A stretch of DNA of 64,000 bases from Caldilineaceae bacterium (GCA_022842065.1 JALHQH010000043.1:41781-105780); one strand, 5' to 3'; shown: positions 46,401 through 57,455, counted from the stretch's first letter. Translations and numbers: made by a program. The notes: generated from the sequence alone by a model not told the origin.

Positions 46401-48191
46401 GTTGGTCGCCGGATTGCCGTCGCCATCGGTGTTCGGGTCTTCCGTCGCCGTGGGGATGCCGTCGCCGTCATCGTCGGTGTCGAGATAGTTGGGCGTGCCA
46501 TCGCCGTCGGTGTTGGTGGGATTGGTCGCCGGATTGCCATCGCCATCAGTGTTGGCATCTTCCGTCGCCGTCGGTACCCCGTCGCCGTCATCATCGGCAT
46601 CGAGATAGTTGGGTGTACCATCACCATCGCTGTTGGTAGGATTGGTCGCCGGGTTGTTGTCGCCATCGGTATTGGCATCTTCCGTCGCGGTGGGAATGCC
46701 GTCACCGTCATCATCGGCGTCGAGATAGTTGGGCGTGCCATCGCCATCGCTGTCGGTGGGATTGGTCGCCGGGTTGTTGTCGCCATCGGTGTTGGCATCT
46801 TCCGTCGCGGTGGGAATGCCATCGCCGTCATCATCGGCATCCAGGAAGTCGGGCGTACCGTCGCCATCGGTGTCATCGTTGGTTGGGTTGCCATCGCCAT
46901 CCGGATCTTCATTGGCATCCAGAATGCCGTCGCCGTCGCTGTCGGTGTCGAGGTAGTTGGGCGTACCATCGCCATCGGCATCGTCATTGGCCGGGTTGCC
47001 ATCGCCATTCCCATCTTCAGCGGTGGTCAGGATGCCGTCGCCATCATCATCGGTGTCGAGATAGTTGGGCGTACCATCGCCGTCTGTGTTGGTGGGGCTG
47101 GTGGCTGGGTTGTTGTCGCCATCAAGGTTCAGGTCTTCCGTCGCCGTCGGTACCCCGTCGCCGTCATCATCGGCTTCGAGATAGTTGGCGATGCCGTCCC
47201 CATCGGTGTCGAGTGGGTTGGTCGCCGGGTTGCCATCGCCATCGGTGTTCGGGTCTTCCGTCGCCGTGGGGATGCCGTCACCGTCATCGTCCGTGTCGAG
47301 ATAGTTGGGCGTACCATCACCGTCGGTGTTGGTGGGATTGGTCGCCGGGTTGCCATCGCCATCGGCATTGGCATCTTCCGTCGCCGTCGGCACGCCGTCA
47401 CCGTCATCATCAGCATCAAGATAGTTGGGTGTCCCATCGCCATCGCTGTCGAGCGGATTGGTGAAAGGATTGTTGTCCCCATCGGTGTTGGCATCTTCGT
47501 CCGCAGTGGGAATACCATCACCATCATCATCAGAATCCTGATAGTTCGGGATGCCGTCGCCATCGGTGTCATCGTTGGCGGGGTCACCATCCCCATCCAG
47601 ATCCTCTTGGGTGTCGGAGATCCCATCACCGTCGGTGTCCTGACAATCCGCAGAGCCAATCCCGTAGTTACCGGTATAGGCTTCCCCGGTGACCAACGAC
47701 AGCGTATTCCCGCTGTTGATGTTATAGGGCGGGTTGGGTGGAATGAACGGATCAGTCGCATTATCGATCAATTCGACTGCACCTAAACAAGAGCCGGTAT
47801 TCGTAAAGGTGAAGACCAGCAATTCGTTCCCCGCCGTCCAGTTGATTGCTTGGAAGTTATTGGTTGGGAACTTAAGCTCGTATGAGATGTAGTCAAACCC
47901 AGGCGCCATCGTTGGGGCATTGGTCCGGTTGGCAAATTGCCAATTGGTGCCGGCAATCGGACTCGTCGCGCCATTGATGGTAAAGTCACCAGTCGGAACC
48001 TTGAGCGTAAACTGACCAGTTAAGGTCAAGTTGGTGGTAACGCCGGTCGGCTGCATGTAGACTTTATAGACGCCGTTTTCATAGGCGACTTTGAATTGGA
48101 TCTCGTTCGCCTGTGCATAGGTGAGGCTTGGTACCAGGAGCAGTAAGAGCACTCCCAATAATAGCGCCACCTTGTGCCGCATGTATTTCAT
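43404..48191 (-). CDS. giant exported thrombospondin type 3 repeat protein with dockerin-like C-terminus
   Basis: 1595 aa; AAAGGAG seven bases before the ATG, signal peptide VALLLGVLLLLLVPSLTYA. Residues about 28-185 are the shared beta-rich domain (YKVYMQPTGV, LTGQFTLKVPTG). About 190-1345 are tandem [21 protein letters not shown] repeats, 36- or 40-residue units, rich in Asp and expected to bind many calcium ions. The last 240 residues form a domain (IKVFLAGAYN...MRDNLRTKN...VDWVLVELR...[13 protein letters not shown]) followed by two dockerin-like repeats (SGDGSIINAGPSNDVNPVL, TDVNMDGRTIAAGPSND). The same end occurs in the 48718 protein. Role inferred: cell-surface or matrix adhesin; partner unknown. 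Confidence 0.87.
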   Translation of the reverse strand: MKYMRHKVALLLGVLLLLLVPSLTYAQANEIQFKVAYENGVYKVYMQPTGVTTNLTLTGQFTLKVPTGDFTINGATSPIAGTNWQFANRTNAPTMAPGFDYISYELKFPTNNFQAINWTAGNELLVFTFTNTGSCLGAVELIDNATDPFIPPNPPYNINSGNTLSLVTGEAYTGNYGIGSADCQDTDGDGISDTQEDLDGDGDPANDDTDGDGIPNYQDSDDDGDGIPTADEDANTDGDNNPFTNPLDSDGDGTPNYLDADDDGDGVPTATEDANADGDGNPATNPTNTDGDGTPNYLDTDDDGDGIPTATEDPNTDGDGNPATNPLDTDGDGIANYLEADDDGDGVPTATEDLNLDGDNNPATSPTNTDGDGTPNYLDTDDDGDGILTTAEDGNGDGNPANDDADGDGTPNYLDTDSDGDGILDANEDPDGDGNPTNDDTDGDGTPDFLDADDDGDGIPTATEDANTDGDNNPATNPTDSDGDGTPNYLDADDDGDGIPTATEDANTDGDNNPATNPTNSDGDGTPNYLDADDDGDGVPTATEDANTDGDGNPATNPTNTDGDGTPNYLDTDDDGDGIPTATEDPNTDGDGNPATNPLDTDGDGIANYLEADDDGDGVPTATEDLNLDGDNNPATSPTNTDGDGTPNYLDTDDDGDGILTTAEDGNGDGNPANDDADGDGTPNYLDTESDGDGIPDANEDPDGDGDPTNDDTDGDGTPDFLDADDDGDGVPTATEDANTDGDNNPATNPTDSDGDGTPNYLDADDDGDGIPTATEDANTDGDNNPATNPTNSDGDGTPNYLDADDDGDGVPTATEDANTDGDNNPATNPTNTDGDGTPNYLDTDDDGDGIPTVTEDANTDGDNNPATTPTDTDGDGTADYLDADADGDGIPDANEDANTDGDNNPATNPTDSDGDGTPNFLDADDDGDGIPTATEDANTDGDGNPATNPTNTDGDGTPNYLDADDDGDGVPTATEDANTDGDNNPATNPTNTDGDGTPNYLDTDDDGDGIPTTTEDANTDGDNNPATNPTDTDGDGTPNYLEADDDGDGVPTATEDANTDGDNNPATNPTDTDGDGTPNYLDADDDGDGVPTTDEDINNDGNPANDDTDGDGTPDYLDPDDDGDGIPTTDEDTNNDGDPTNDDTDNDGTPDYLDSDDDGDGIPTTDEDPNGDGDPTNDDTDNDGTPDYLDPDSDGDGILDSQECPNGLPCPDSDGDGTPNYLDTDDDGDGIQTVTEGSGDTDGDSVPDYLEPNNVDTDGDGTPNYQDNNDDGDGTNTSGEVGVGGPLNPTDADGDGIPDYLDVDTGTTDGTGGDSDGDGLTDVAECPGGIPCPDIDGDGTPDYNDVDNMLSIKVFLAGAYNKSTDLMRDNLRTKNLLPTASPYTTAAATANATVFTLGGSNAIVDWVLVELRNSTTPATVVVRQSGLLQADGDVVSVDGVSPLNFGSTSGSYYVAVQHRNHLGVMTAAAITLSPTTSVNFATGASVNGTNALVQMETGVYGLWAGNASGDGSIINAGPSNDVNPVLIKVLAHENNDNLSANYIVDGYAVTDVNMDGRTIAAGPSNDLNTILTTIFTHPGNSTYAANYIVTKQVP
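45753..47384 (-). repeat. two 816-bp copies of a higher-order repeat in the TSP3 gene
   Basis: Matching points (GTTCGGGTCTTCCGTCGCC at 47247 and 46431; GGTGGGGCTG at 47091 and 46275) are exactly 816 bp apart. The unit is five 120-bp plus two 108-bp TSP3 modules (272 codons), and the two copies read almost identically. The boundaries given are approximate. Confidence 0.85.
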
Positions 48192-48551
48192 GAAATTCTC
48201 CTTTGAATGTTGCGGTGGTTATCGACCGCGTGTGCCTTGTTTTACAACTGACATAGACTCACTGAACAATGAATTCCGCATCTACCCCCTTTCCGGAACG
48301 GTGAGGTCTGTGAAGTTGCAGTGAAGTTTATGACATCTATCCCGATCGCTCGTAGCCCCATGCCCAGGGCAAAGCTGTCGCGGTGAAGCAGACGGCACCT
48401 GGCAAGGCATAACCGATAGGGGTTAAAAAGGAGAGTTCCTGATGGCATACGGCTTGGTACACAGCAAGGAAACTGACAGTGGTAAGGTATGGCAGTTTCT
48501 GTTATACTGTAGACCGGTAAGATTGTTCGCCCAACAATGCCTACCACCAGG

Positions 48552-48588
48552 GGTAGCCTGTTAGCGCAGGCTACCTCTCTCTTTTTTA
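48552..48588 (+). terminator. orphan plus-strand terminator in an intergenic region
   Basis: GGTAGCCTG pairs with CAGGCTACC around TTAGCG and is followed by TCTCTCTTTTTT, a good intrinsic terminator on the plus strand, although the genes on both sides are on the minus strand. A TATACT box lies at 48503-48508. Nothing else was recognised in the gap 48192-48717. Confidence 0.55.
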
Positions 48589-48717
48589 CAATGGTAAAAA
48601 GCTTACTACTTTAGGCATTATGCACGGCCTTCTGGCTTCGCGCCCCCAAGGGCTCTTGCGCAGCCGCTGGGCCGTGCGTAACGCCTATCCAGCTTTGGCT
48701 GCGGCGTCTTTGCCGCG

Positions 48718-51700
48718 CTATGGCAATTGCTCCTCCACAATAAAATTTGTGGCGTCAGCACTGTTATCCGGATGGAGGAAGACCGTGCTGAGAATGAGAT
48801 TGTCATCGTTATCTGGGCCGGCCGCCAGCGCCACCCCATCTAGATTGAGATCCGTGGCTCGATAGCCGGCGACAATATAGTTGGCCGCATAACTGCTGTT
48901 GCCGGCAGCCAGGAAAATCGTTTCCAACAGTTCGTTGCGATCATTGTTCGGCCCGGCAGCGATCACTTGACCGTTATTTTTGGCGTCGCCGGCCCAGAGC
49001 AAGGCCACCCCAGCGCCCGTCAACTGACGGCTATTGGTGCCGTAGACCAGGGTGCTCGGTAAGGTCAAGTCAATGAGCGGCGTGGTTGCGGAAACCGCCA
49101 CGGGGTTGGCTGTCATCACGCCCAGGTGGTTGCGATGTTTCACCGCCACGTGGTAGTTACCCACCGCAATGGTAAAGGTGAGCGCGCTGCTGCCATTCAC
49201 CCCGACGACATCGCCATCCCGTTGGAGCAGCGCCGCCTGCGTGGCAACGACGGTGGTGATCGAGGTGCTGCTCCGCAGTTCGATTAACACCCAGTCAACC
49301 ACAACACTGGCCGTCAGGATAGCGCGGCCGGCGATGGTCTCGCCGCCGCCATAGGGGCTGGTCAACGGAAAGTCGGGCAGGGTGCGCAGGGTGTCATTCA
49401 TCATCCCGGTGGTACTATTATAGGCACCGCCGAGGAAAAACTTGATCGGCACGGTCACATTGCTCACCGTGGCGTCACGATAATCGACATCGCCACCACT
49501 GCCGGCGTCGCTGTCACTGTCTGGATAGGCCGTCGCCGGCGTGGTGAGACCGGCGTTAACCGGACCATAGGCGCTGTCATTGCTATCCACCCCATCATCC
49601 AGCCCATCCAGATCCGCGTCGACCCCAGTCAGCGTCAAGCCTGCTTCCGCGCTATCGTCACCCTGGGCGTTGTCACTGTCGGTATCCAGATAATCCGGTG
49701 TGTCGGCCCCGTCGGTATTGACTGGGGTCAGCGGCGTACCGCCGTTATCAGCGTCATAAGCATTGTCAATCCCGTCGCCATCGGTGTCACTGCCGCTAGG
49801 GGCGACATAGCCCGCCGTACTTTGCGCTTCGATGTTGTCGGGAATACCGTCGCCATCGCTGTCGGTGTCGAGCGCATTCGGGATGCCGTCGCCATCGCTG
49901 TCCACCGTCAGCGCGCCTTCGACGCTGTCGAGTATACCGTCACCATCGTCGTCGGCGTCGTTGCCATTGACCACCCCATCGCCATCGCGGTCACAGTCCC
50001 CCTGGCCCAAGCCATAGTTGCCCAGGAAGTCGTTGGCCGGGTCACTGCCGAGGCCGAAGACATCGATCTGCTGACCAGGGTTGTTCGGCGGCGCATTGAA
50101 CCCATCACTGTTCTCCATCAACGTGACCGCCCCGGCACAGACACCGCCATTGGCAAAGGTAAAGAGTAAAATTTCTTGCCCACCCAGCCAGTTGATGGCG
50201 GCGTTGTTATTGGTCGGGAAATCCAGCCCAAACGAGATGTAGTCAGCGCTGCTATCCGCGCTCGGGGCATCGGTGCGTGAGCCGATTGCCCAGGCCGTGT
50301 CGGTAACTTGGGGCGTGAAGTTGGTCGGCGCAAAGCTCCCGATACCTGTCAGATGAGGTACTTTAATCGTCACCTGCGCCGTACCGGTGGTGCCGGGCGT
50401 GCCGGGGGTGGCAGTCGCCCGCATCCAGATTTCATAGAGACCGCTGGTACTGTTATAGACAAGCTTGTACTCGATGCCCTGCGCCCCCTCGGCCACGTTG
50501 GTAAGGGTGACCGCGAGATCTTGCACATCGGTGCCACCGTTGCCGTCACTAACGGTAACCTGCACGTCATAGACATTGTCGGCACCCACATCAGTCGGCG
50601 TCTCAAAGTCGGGGGCAGCCACAAAGGTGAGCACGCCGGTGCTGCTGTTGATGCTGAACTTGGCGCTGTCCGCACCGCCCGTGATGCTGTAGCTCAGCGT
50701 GTCGCCGTTGCCATCGGTGGCGGTGACCGTGGTGACCGCGGTTTGGTTCTCCGCCGCGTTGACACTCGCCGTCGCCCCGCCGCCGTTACTTGTGATCACG
50801 GGGGCAGCGTTAGCCGCATTCACCGTCGTGTTGACGGTATTGGAGCTGGCCAAACTCGTGTCACCGCCGCCGATGACCGTGGCCGTGTTGGCTTTGGCTC
50901 CCGTTGTTGTCGGGTTGACGGCGAGGGTAATCGTCGCCGTGCCGTTGATGGCGATGACACTGCTGCTCGTGCAGGTGACCACCTGTCCCACCGCTGCGCA
51001 AGTGAAGCCACCACCGCTACCGCTGACAAAGCTCAAGCCCGCGGGCAAGGTGTCGGTGACGGTGATGACGCCGCTGGTCGCTGCCGTGCCGGTGTTGGTG
51101 ACGACCAAGGTGTAGCTGAAGTTGGTGCCTTGGGTCGCTGTGGCTGGGCCGCTCTTGCCGATGAGCAAGTTCGGCGTGGGCAGGAGCGGATCGCGATAAT
51201 CCACATCACCACTCAGATTACTGTTCGGATAGGTCGTATTCGGGCTGTTGATGTTAGCATTGACTGGCCCAAAGGCGCTGTCGTTGGTATCAACCACATC
51301 ATCCAAGCCATCGCTGTCGCTGTCTGTCCCGGTCAGCGTAAGGCCAGTTTCGCTGGTGTCATTACCCTGGGCGTTGTCGCTGTCAGTATCGATGAAGTCG
51401 GCGCTGTCCGTACCGTCGGTGTTGACCGGAGTCAAACCGCCGGTACCATAGGCAGTGAGCCGGCCCAGGGCATCCACTGTTGTGCCGGGCACAGCATAGC
51501 CGGCCGTGGTTTGCGCTTCAATGTTGTCCGGCAGGCCATCAGCGTCGTTGTCCAGATCTTGGAAATCAGGTAGATAGATGGCGGTGTCGTCGTCAGTGTC
51601 GGTGGGACCGTCACCACCATCCGGGTCGCCATTGTAGCTGTCAACGCCGGAATCGGGGGTGGTTTCTAGTGCATCAGCAAAACCATTGGTACCTACCGCG

Positions 51701-54700
51701 ACATCAACCGTGCCGTCGCCATTGCTATCCACCGCAGCCGGGTTGCTGAGACCGATCTCATAGAGGTCGAGAATGCCATCATTGTCGGCGTCAAGGTCCA
51801 GGCGATCCACGAGCAGATCGCCGTCGGTGTCACCAATACCTTCATAGCCATCGGGAATACCGTCGTTGTCGTCATCCAAGTCAATCTGGTCGGGAATGGT
51901 GTCGCCGTCGCTATCAATGGCCGAGTAGCGGAAGTCCACGTCACCGGTTGGCACAGTATGGGTGAGGTCCGTAGCCGGCGTATTAACATTACCATTGGGG
52001 TCGGCATAGCTGGCAGCCACACCATCACCGATACCGTCGCCATTGCCATCAGCACCAGCGGTCAGGCCAGATTCGGCACTATCCAGGGCACTGTCATCAT
52101 CACTATCGGTGTCGCGATAATCCGGCGTGCCATCCTCATCGGTGTCGATGGGGTCGAGTTGCGGGTTGCTGACACAGCCCGGTGAGGAGAGTACCACATT
52201 GTCGAGTAGGTTGCCTTTGTTCTTATTCTTGGCCGTAATGGCTTGAAAGGCAAAGCGGGTAAGCGTCTGGCCGGCGGGCACGGTATAGCTGCCGCTGTAG
52301 AGCGCCCAAGCGGTATTGCCGGTGCTAAAGTTACCCTGGCTCACGGGGCTAATCGGGGGACCAATCAGCAGGGTCAGGGTATCCGTCTGTTTGCGCCCAC
52401 GGTGGGCAAAGCTCCAGTTAATGGTGGTCCCCGGCGTGGTCTTGACATCCTGGTAGACGACATCATAGCGGTCTGAGTTAACCTCCAGCCGTTGCCGCCC
52501 ACTGTAGGAGGCCGTGCCGTCGTAGTTAGAGACATGAATTTCCAAGCGGTTGCTGCCACTGCTGTACCAGCCACCTGCCAGTGGCTCGCGATAGAAGCCG
52601 TTGCCGCTCCTGCGGTAGGGTGCTTCAAAGCTGCCGTTGACAATATTCGCTAAGCAGCCAATGGAGGCATCGTAGACATCTTTTATACCATCGAGGTCGC
52701 TGTCGGTGGCGGTGGGGGCCACATAGTCGGTTGTGCTTTGGGCTTCCACGTTGTCGGGGATGCCGTCGTTGTCGGTGTCCAGATCGAGATAGTCGGCTGG
52801 GCCGTTGCCATCGGTGTTAAGGGGAGTCAGCCCCACGCTGTAGGCGGTGTCGAGGCCGCTGGCCGCCACGGTGCCGCTGGGGGCAATGTAGTCGGCCGTG
52901 CTTTGGGCTTCGATGTTGTCGAGGATGCCATCGTTGTCGCTATCGCTATCGCGGCTGTCGAATTTGCCGTCGCCATCAGTGTCGATCGCACCGTTGCCCT
53001 CGGTAGTATCGAGAATGCCGTCATTGTCATCGTCGATGTCGGTGGTGTCTGCAATGCCATCAGCATCGGTATCGACCCCGACCACACAGGCACTGCTGAC
53101 CGTCGTGCCGGCGGCGTAGATCGGTTCGATCGAGGTCGATTCTGAGCCATCAAAGCCGGTGCCGAAGACCGCAAGGCCATTGGTACCGTTGGTGACAATC
53201 GGCGTGGTCTGGAAGGTACCGTCACCGTTGCCGGCGTAGACATAGATCCCACTAGAAGTGCCGTCATTATCCTTGGCCATGACATAGTCGGGAATGCCGT
53301 CGCTGGTGACATCAATGACTTGGCTGGATTTGTTGGCATCAATCCCCTGTTTGGAAGTGATGGCACCGGTCAATACACCTGTGGTCGCCGTCTTGCTGGT
53401 GGCAAAGTAACCGTCGCCCAGGTTTTGCCAGACAAAGATGCCCGTGCTGCGCGCGGCAATGTAGTCGGGCAAACCGTCGTTGGTCACATCGACGAGGAAG
53501 GCGCCACTGTTGCTGTTAAACCCAGCAAAGCCATTGTTGATACTGGTGCCATCGGTGGTGCTGGTCAAGCGATAAACAGGGTTAAAGCTGCCATTGCCCA
53601 GGCCCAGCCAGACGATGATGTCGCCACCATTGTTGTCATAGCTCCCAAGCAAGTCAGGGAAGCCATCGGCATTGACATCTTTTAGGAAGAAATATTCACC
53701 GCCGCTGGCACCCGAAGTGTTTCTACCGCTGCCGTCGTCGTTAAGCAGGGTGGAAGTTGGGGTGGTCTGGAAGGTGCCATTGCCATTGCCCAGCCAAACG
53801 TGGATGCGTCGGTCATTGCCGGATTGAATATAGTCGGCCTTGCCATCGCCATTGACATCGGCCATCCAGCTCTGTTGGCTGCTGCTTAGACCGCTGAAAC
53901 CGTTGCTGGTAACGCCCGTAAAGCCGGTGGTGGCAATGGCGGTGGTGGCAAAGGTGCCGTCACCGTTGGTCAGATAGACGTAAATGGCGTTTGCGTTGTT
54001 TTGCGTGCTATGAACCACATCCACCAAACCGTCACCATTGACATCCACAAAGAAGGTTTCCGAATTGCCATCAAAACCAAAGGTTTCAGTACCACTACCA
54101 TCACGGTCAAAGCCACTGGTCGTAATCTTGCAGGTGGTAAAGGTGCCATCGCCATTGCTGGTCCACACCGAAGCACCTAAACCAGAAGTGCCATTGGCAT
54201 CATCACCACGCACCATGCCTAATAACCTAGTCTCGACTGGCAATTCGCCGGCAAAGGTAAAGTAATCACCGTCGTTAAAGTCGATGGTGGCCGAACAGAG
54301 GTTGCGGACACAACTCAGGGTGATCTGCTCATCCGTGCTGTCAAAGGTGGCATCGCTACTACGCACCAGTGTGCGCGAGATTAGCGAGCCGAGGGTCGCC
54401 CGCACAGTGACTGTGCCTACGGCGTTGGTCTCATCCACACGCCAGATGCGGCTTATGCGTTTGAGGCTGGTGCCGGTGAGTGGATTGGTTAAACCGGTGG
54501 ACGCACCGTTGTCACCCCAGACGAGGAAGCTCTTATCAGCGGCAAAGGTGTTGGTGTTGGCCGCATTGGTGGCGGCAATCGTGCCCAAGCCGATGACCGG
54601 TTGGAAGCCGCTGTTGACGCTGGTCGATTGTTTCTGGTTGAGCGCTTGGGTGTCGTCACGGCCAATGCCGGCGATGTTGTTGCTGTAGGCGCTGTTGGCC

Positions 54701-56478
54701 GTGGCATCCCAGATAGTGGCGGCAGCCGTGTCGACATAGTTACCGGCTTTGGTGATGCCATACTTTAGCGCCAGATAGCTTTCGACCTTGTTGTAGTCGG
54801 CCGCCGCCTGTTTACTGCTGTAGAGGATGACTTCGACAATGTTGCCTTGCCAGTAGTGGCCTGCGCCGTTCGCGCGCGAACCGATGGCGAAGTTGAGGAC
54901 GGTGACATTAGGCGTCACGTTGCTGCTGGTCGTTTCGGTGCCGCCATTGGACGCCTGGTAGTAGGGCTGGGCAGGGCCACCAGTGAAGCCGGCGCGGGTC
55001 AGGTTGGCAATGGCTGCCGTCCATTGATTGGTCTGGGTCGCAAAGGTGCTGCCGCCGGAAACCTTGGAGGTAGCTGTCCCGAGTGGTGCCCCCGAGTTAA
55101 AGCCGTTGTTACTGACCGTGGCGCCAAAGCTCAACACGTACTTGTTGGCGGAGGGCGTGGTGTTGCTCGCCACATAGTAGGCGGTATAGCCGCCATTGAT
55201 AAAGGCAACGCCCGCGAAGGGATTGTTCAAGTAGTCCCCCGCTCCGTCAAAGGTCAGCGACGGGTTGAAGTTGAGCAGGTTACTCGCCGTGTTATAGACC
55301 GGCTGGTTGGCGGTCGTCGCCTGGGTCACGTTCGCCTCATTGCCCGATAGATCAGCCCATTGGGTAACACCGGTGACCGTGGTCACCCCCGCATCGGCTC
55401 TGTACCAACGCAGGAGATTCGTACCAACACCACCGGGGCCGGTCACCGCTGGGAAAGAGCTAGGATCATAAGGATCGGTGCCAAAAGCGGCTTCCACCCC
55501 ATTGGAAGCCCCATCACCATCACAATTAGCCGCGCGCCAAGTGGCATTGCCGGCCACATAACCGGTATAACCAGGCGATTGGGTTGGGCTACACGGGTCG
55601 TTAGGGGCAATGTCGAAGCTGCCATCAATGCCATCGCCGTCAAGATCCAGTGCCATCGCCAAAGTACAATCAGTTATTTGCTCATAAGCGGAGGTCAAAA
55701 TACTGTAATAGGCGATCTCACAGCCATCGAAATCAGCCGGCACTAAATTGGTTATATTCAAATTACAGAGCTTTGTACCGGAAGCAAGCGATTGACCGGC
55801 AGACGCAACACCCTGTTGATGAATGGTAATATACTCGTTCGTATTCGGGTTTGAGAGGATAGCGTAAGAGACGTTACTACTAGTTTCCTCAAACAGCCCT
55901 TCGCCGCCCGTGTTGTAGTTGGCTTCAAACCAATTCGTCGGTAAGGCAGGCGAATTATTATCGGCTGTGCCGGCGCTATTCCATTCCGCGATCACGACTA
56001 CTTCTTTATTAGGTGCCAAAGTAGTCGATGCGGGGAAGGTGAAAACCGGTGCAGCCGTGCCGGGAACGTCCGTATAGAGTCGCCAACCGGAAATATCAAC
56101 CGTACTACTCCCTGAATTAAAAAAAGCAATAAAATCATCGCCGTCTTCGTCGTCGGTGGTAATGTCACCCAGACTTTGCGAATCGCCATCACCTAACCAT
56201 TTGCTTAGGGCAATACCCTGTAAAGCACAGGAAACTTGCGCCGCGGCGGTTCGTGGTTGGCCCCAAACCAGTTGTCCAGCGCCGGTGATAGCGCCGACGG
56301 CGTTAGCAGCCCAGTCGCTTAGGCCGGCCTGTTGGGCGATGGATTGCGCCATTTGCGGCGTGGGTTGGATGGCCGCCACCAACGCGCCCAAGGGCAACGT
56401 GATCTGGGCCAATATAACCAACGCAGTGATGAGCGACAAAGCACGCGCACGTGTTTGGCGGTTGAATAAACGGCTCAT
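48718..56478 (-). CDS. 2586-residue exported mosaic surface protein (lamin-tail-like, LamG-like, FG-GAP, TSP3, DUF11, cadherin-like, dockerin-like)
   Basis: AGGAG precedes the ATG; signal peptide [23 protein letters not shown]. Order by residue: lamin-tail-like domain (about 83-235); LamG/DUF8202-like domain (about 356-693, [16 protein letters not shown]); FG-GAP/VCBS repeats (about 772-1112, [11 protein letters not shown]); TSP3 (about 1129-1263); DUF642-like module (about 1276-1430, [12 protein letters not shown]); TSP3 (about 1436-1750); DUF11 (about 1766-1882, [20 protein letters not shown]); cadherin-like (about 1893-1996); shared beta-rich domain (about 2000-2163, [12 protein letters not shown]); TSP3; the C-terminal domain with two dockerin-like repeats (about 2340-2586). 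Presumed calcium-stiffened adhesin or matrix protein. It has no YLPL tail. Confidence 0.87.
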   Translation of the reverse strand: MSRLFNRQTRARALSLITALVILAQITLPLGALVAAIQPTPQMAQSIAQQAGLSDWAANAVGAITGAGQLVWGQPRTAAAQVSCALQGIALSKWLGDGDSQSLGDITTDDEDGDDFIAFFNSGSSTVDISGWRLYTDVPGTAAPVFTFPASTTLAPNKEVVVIAEWNSAGTADNNSPALPTNWFEANYNTGGEGLFEETSSNVSYAILSNPNTNEYITIHQQGVASAGQSLASGTKLCNLNITNLVPADFDGCEIAYYSILTSAYEQITDCTLAMALDLDGDGIDGSFDIAPNDPCSPTQSPGYTGYVAGNATWRAANCDGDGASNGVEAAFGTDPYDPSSFPAVTGPGGVGTNLLRWYRADAGVTTVTGVTQWADLSGNEANVTQATTANQPVYNTASNLLNFNPSLTFDGAGDYLNNPFAGVAFINGGYTAYYVASNTTPSANKYVLSFGATVSNNGFNSGAPLGTATSKVSGGSTFATQTNQWTAAIANLTRAGFTGGPAQPYYQASNGGTETTSSNVTPNVTVLNFAIGSRANGAGHYWQGNIVEVILYSSKQAAADYNKVESYLALKYGITKAGNYVDTAAATIWDATANSAYSNNIAGIGRDDTQALNQKQSTSVNSGFQPVIGLGTIAATNAANTNTFAADKSFLVWGDNGASTGLTNPLTGTSLKRISRIWRVDETNAVGTVTVRATLGSLISRTLVRSSDATFDSTDEQITLSCVRNLCSATIDFNDGDYFTFAGELPVETRLLGMVRGDDANGTSGLGASVWTSNGDGTFTTCKITTSGFDRDGSGTETFGFDGNSETFFVDVNGDGLVDVVHSTQNNANAIYVYLTNGDGTFATTAIATTGFTGVTSNGFSGLSSSQQSWMADVNGDGKADYIQSGNDRRIHVWLGNGNGTFQTTPTSTLLNDDGSGRNTSGASGGEYFFLKDVNADGFPDLLGSYDNNGGDIIVWLGLGNGSFNPVYRLTSTTDGTSINNGFAGFNSNSGAFLVDVTNDGLPDYIAARSTGIFVWQNLGDGYFATSKTATTGVLTGAITSKQGIDANKSSQVIDVTSDGIPDYVMAKDNDGTSSGIYVYAGNGDGTFQTTPIVTNGTNGLAVFGTGFDGSESTSIEPIYAAGTTVSSACVVGVDTDADGIADTTDIDDDNDGILDTTEGNGAIDTDGDGKFDSRDSDSDNDGILDNIEAQSTADYIAPSGTVAASGLDTAYSVGLTPLNTDGNGPADYLDLDTDNDGIPDNVEAQSTTDYVAPTATDSDLDGIKDVYDASIGCLANIVNGSFEAPYRRSGNGFYREPLAGGWYSSGSNRLEIHVSNYDGTASYSGRQRLEVNSDRYDVVYQDVKTTPGTTINWSFAHRGRKQTDTLTLLIGPPISPVSQGNFSTGNTAWALYSGSYTVPAGQTLTRFAFQAITAKNKNKGNLLDNVVLSSPGCVSNPQLDPIDTDEDGTPDYRDTDSDDDSALDSAESGLTAGADGNGDGIGDGVAASYADPNGNVNTPATDLTHTVPTGDVDFRYSAIDSDGDTIPDQIDLDDDNDGIPDGYEGIGDTDGDLLVDRLDLDADNDGILDLYEIGLSNPAAVDSNGDGTVDVAVGTNGFADALETTPDSGVDSYNGDPDGGDGPTDTDDDTAIYLPDFQDLDNDADGLPDNIEAQTTAGYAVPGTTVDALGRLTAYGTGGLTPVNTDGTDSADFIDTDSDNAQGNDTSETGLTLTGTDSDSDGLDDVVDTNDSAFGPVNANINSPNTTYPNSNLSGDVDYRDPLLPTPNLLIGKSGPATATQGTNFSYTLVVTNTGTAATSGVITVTDTLPAGLSFVSGSGGGFTCAAVGQVVTCTSSSVIAINGTATITLAVNPTTTGAKANTATVIGGGDTSLASSNTVNTTVNAANAAPVITSNGGGATASVNAAENQTAVTTVTATDGNGDTLSYSITGGADSAKFSINSSTGVLTFVAAPDFETPTDVGADNVYDVQVTVSDGNGGTDVQDLAVTLTNVAEGAQGIEYKLVYNSTSGLYEIWMRATATPGTPGTTGTAQVTIKVPHLTGIGSFAPTNFTPQVTDTAWAIGSRTDAPSADSSADYISFGLDFPTNNNAAINWLGGQEILLFTFANGGVCAGAVTLMENSDGFNAPPNNPGQQIDVFGLGSDPANDFLGNYGLGQGDCDRDGDGVVNGNDADDDGDGILDSVEGALTVDSDGDGIPNALDTDSDGDGIPDNIEAQSTAGYVAPSGSDTDGDGIDNAYDADNGGTPLTPVNTDGADTPDYLDTDSDNAQGDDSAEAGLTLTGVDADLDGLDDGVDSNDSAYGPVNAGLTTPATAYPDSDSDAGSGGDVDYRDATVSNVTVPIKFFLGGAYNSTTGMMNDTLRTLPDFPLTSPYGGGETIAGRAILTASVVVDWVLIELRSSTSITTVVATQAALLQRDGDVVGVNGSSALTFTIAVGNYHVAVKHRNHLGVMTANPVAVSATTPLIDLTLPSTLVYGTNSRQLTGAGVALLWAGDAKNNGQVIAAGPNNDRNELLETIFLAAGNSSYAANYIVAGYRATDLNLDGVALAAGPDNDDNLILSTVFLHPDNSADATNFIVEEQLP

Positions 56479-57082
56479 GTTAAACTCCTAAATAGTTGCG
56501 TATGTACTGCGTGAATCACCCATTGGCTTTAACCAATACAAAGTGCCAATGGTTTGTGATTGTCCAAATGCGTGGGCCAGAGAGAGGAGGCAAGGCAACC
56601 GGGATGGGTAGCCGGTCGGTGAGTCGGGGGCCTCTGGTACGCTGATTGCGGCGCAATTTGTTACACACATCGCACCGTTGCCACGGTGTTGATGTGCTGG
56701 GGGCATTGTGACATAGAGAAGCAGCGCTGTCAGTAGTACCGCGGCGCTAGGGTCACTCATGGTCAAGGTGAGGTAAAACAGGGTTTTGTCGGCATAGCGG
56801 CCCCGGCTACAGTAGTATGGCTGTGCGCGTAGCGCGCAAGGGTTGTTTTACATGGCCGGATCAGCTTTTTTGGGGCTGAGTGTGGGTGAAGGTCGTAGAT
56901 TTCAAGTCAACTGTTGGTTGTAGGAAGTAACTTACTTTGGACGTAACCCTGTGCAAAGCCGAACCACGAGCGTAAGCGAGTGGCGGTCTGCACTCGCTGA
57001 CCGGGTGACCCCTGGGCGTGGTTCGGACAAAACTCGCCCCCAACGTGAAATATACCCAATGCGCCGGGTGCGTCCCAAGAAA

Positions 57083-57246
57083 GATACCGCTGGCGAATTC
57101 GCCTTGAAATCAATTTCAGGCTCAAAACCCAAGTTGGCTAAAGCCAACTGTCGTACAAGGCGCAGTCCACTTCAGTGGACTTCAGCTATCAGCCTGAACT
57201 TCGGGAACCCCTTGGGTGCAAGGCGGACGAATTCGCCAGCGGTATC
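57083..57246. repeat. 164-bp non-coding element with 19-bp terminal inverted repeats
   Basis: GATACCGCTGGCGAATTCG (57083-57101) and its exact complement (57228-57246) bracket internal stems AGTTGGCTAAAGCCAACT, GTCCACTTCAGTGGAC and TTCAGGCT/AGCCTGAA. It has the shape of a miniature inverted-repeat element and no transposase. It lies in the gap 56479-57455, where no gene is convincing. Confidence 0.65.
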
Positions 57247-57267
57247 AAGAAAGGGGTGATTCGCACT

Positions 57268-57333
57268 ACGTCCCCGGCACAGGCGAGGAAATGGTACGCA
57301 AACGAACCAATTTTTCGCCTGTGCCGGGGACGT
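57268..57333. repeat. 19-bp inverted repeat next to the terminal-repeat element
   Basis: ACGTCCCCGGCACAGGCGA (57268-57286) is the exact complement of 57315-57333, around 28 bases. It may be an independent hairpin or a terminator for the minus-strand side. Confidence 0.6.
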
Positions 57334-57373
57334 TTACCCCAAGATTGGGACGTACCCGATGTTACGGGATGCG

Positions 57374-57402
57374 TTGAAGCAACCAGGATCGTATGGTATA
57401 CT
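57374..57402 (+). promoter_or_regulatory. sigma70-type promoter of the small two-gene unit
   Basis: TTGAAG (57374-57379), 17 bases, TATACT (57397-57402); the ATG follows at 57456 with AAAGGA upstream. The TTGAAGCAA box recurs before the next gene at 58349. Confidence 0.6.
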
Positions 57403-57455
57403 AATGCCGGTTGGCCTGACGGCTTGAGGTCCTTCTATATTGCGAAAGGAAAATC

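Noticed and set aside
43700..47700. Very long open frames in other frames across the TSP3 gene (for example at 44486-45622 minus and 45797-46639 plus)
   Set aside because: They are by-products of the GAT/GGC-rich repeats, rich in Met/Thr/Pro or Arg/His, with no start context or fold. The 43404-48191 frame has the signal peptide and domain ends.
38756..48191. CRISPR-like regular repeats
   Set aside because: Periods of 108-120 bp are coding TSP3 units in one open frame with no constant-length spacers and no cas genes.
50308..51573. 421-codon plus-strand open frame opposite the 2586-residue protein
   Set aside because: The minus frame carries DUF11, cadherin-like and TSP3 domains through this stretch.
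56951..57259. Open frame across the terminal-repeat element
   Set aside because: It is formed by the non-coding palindromic element; the translation has no protein character.
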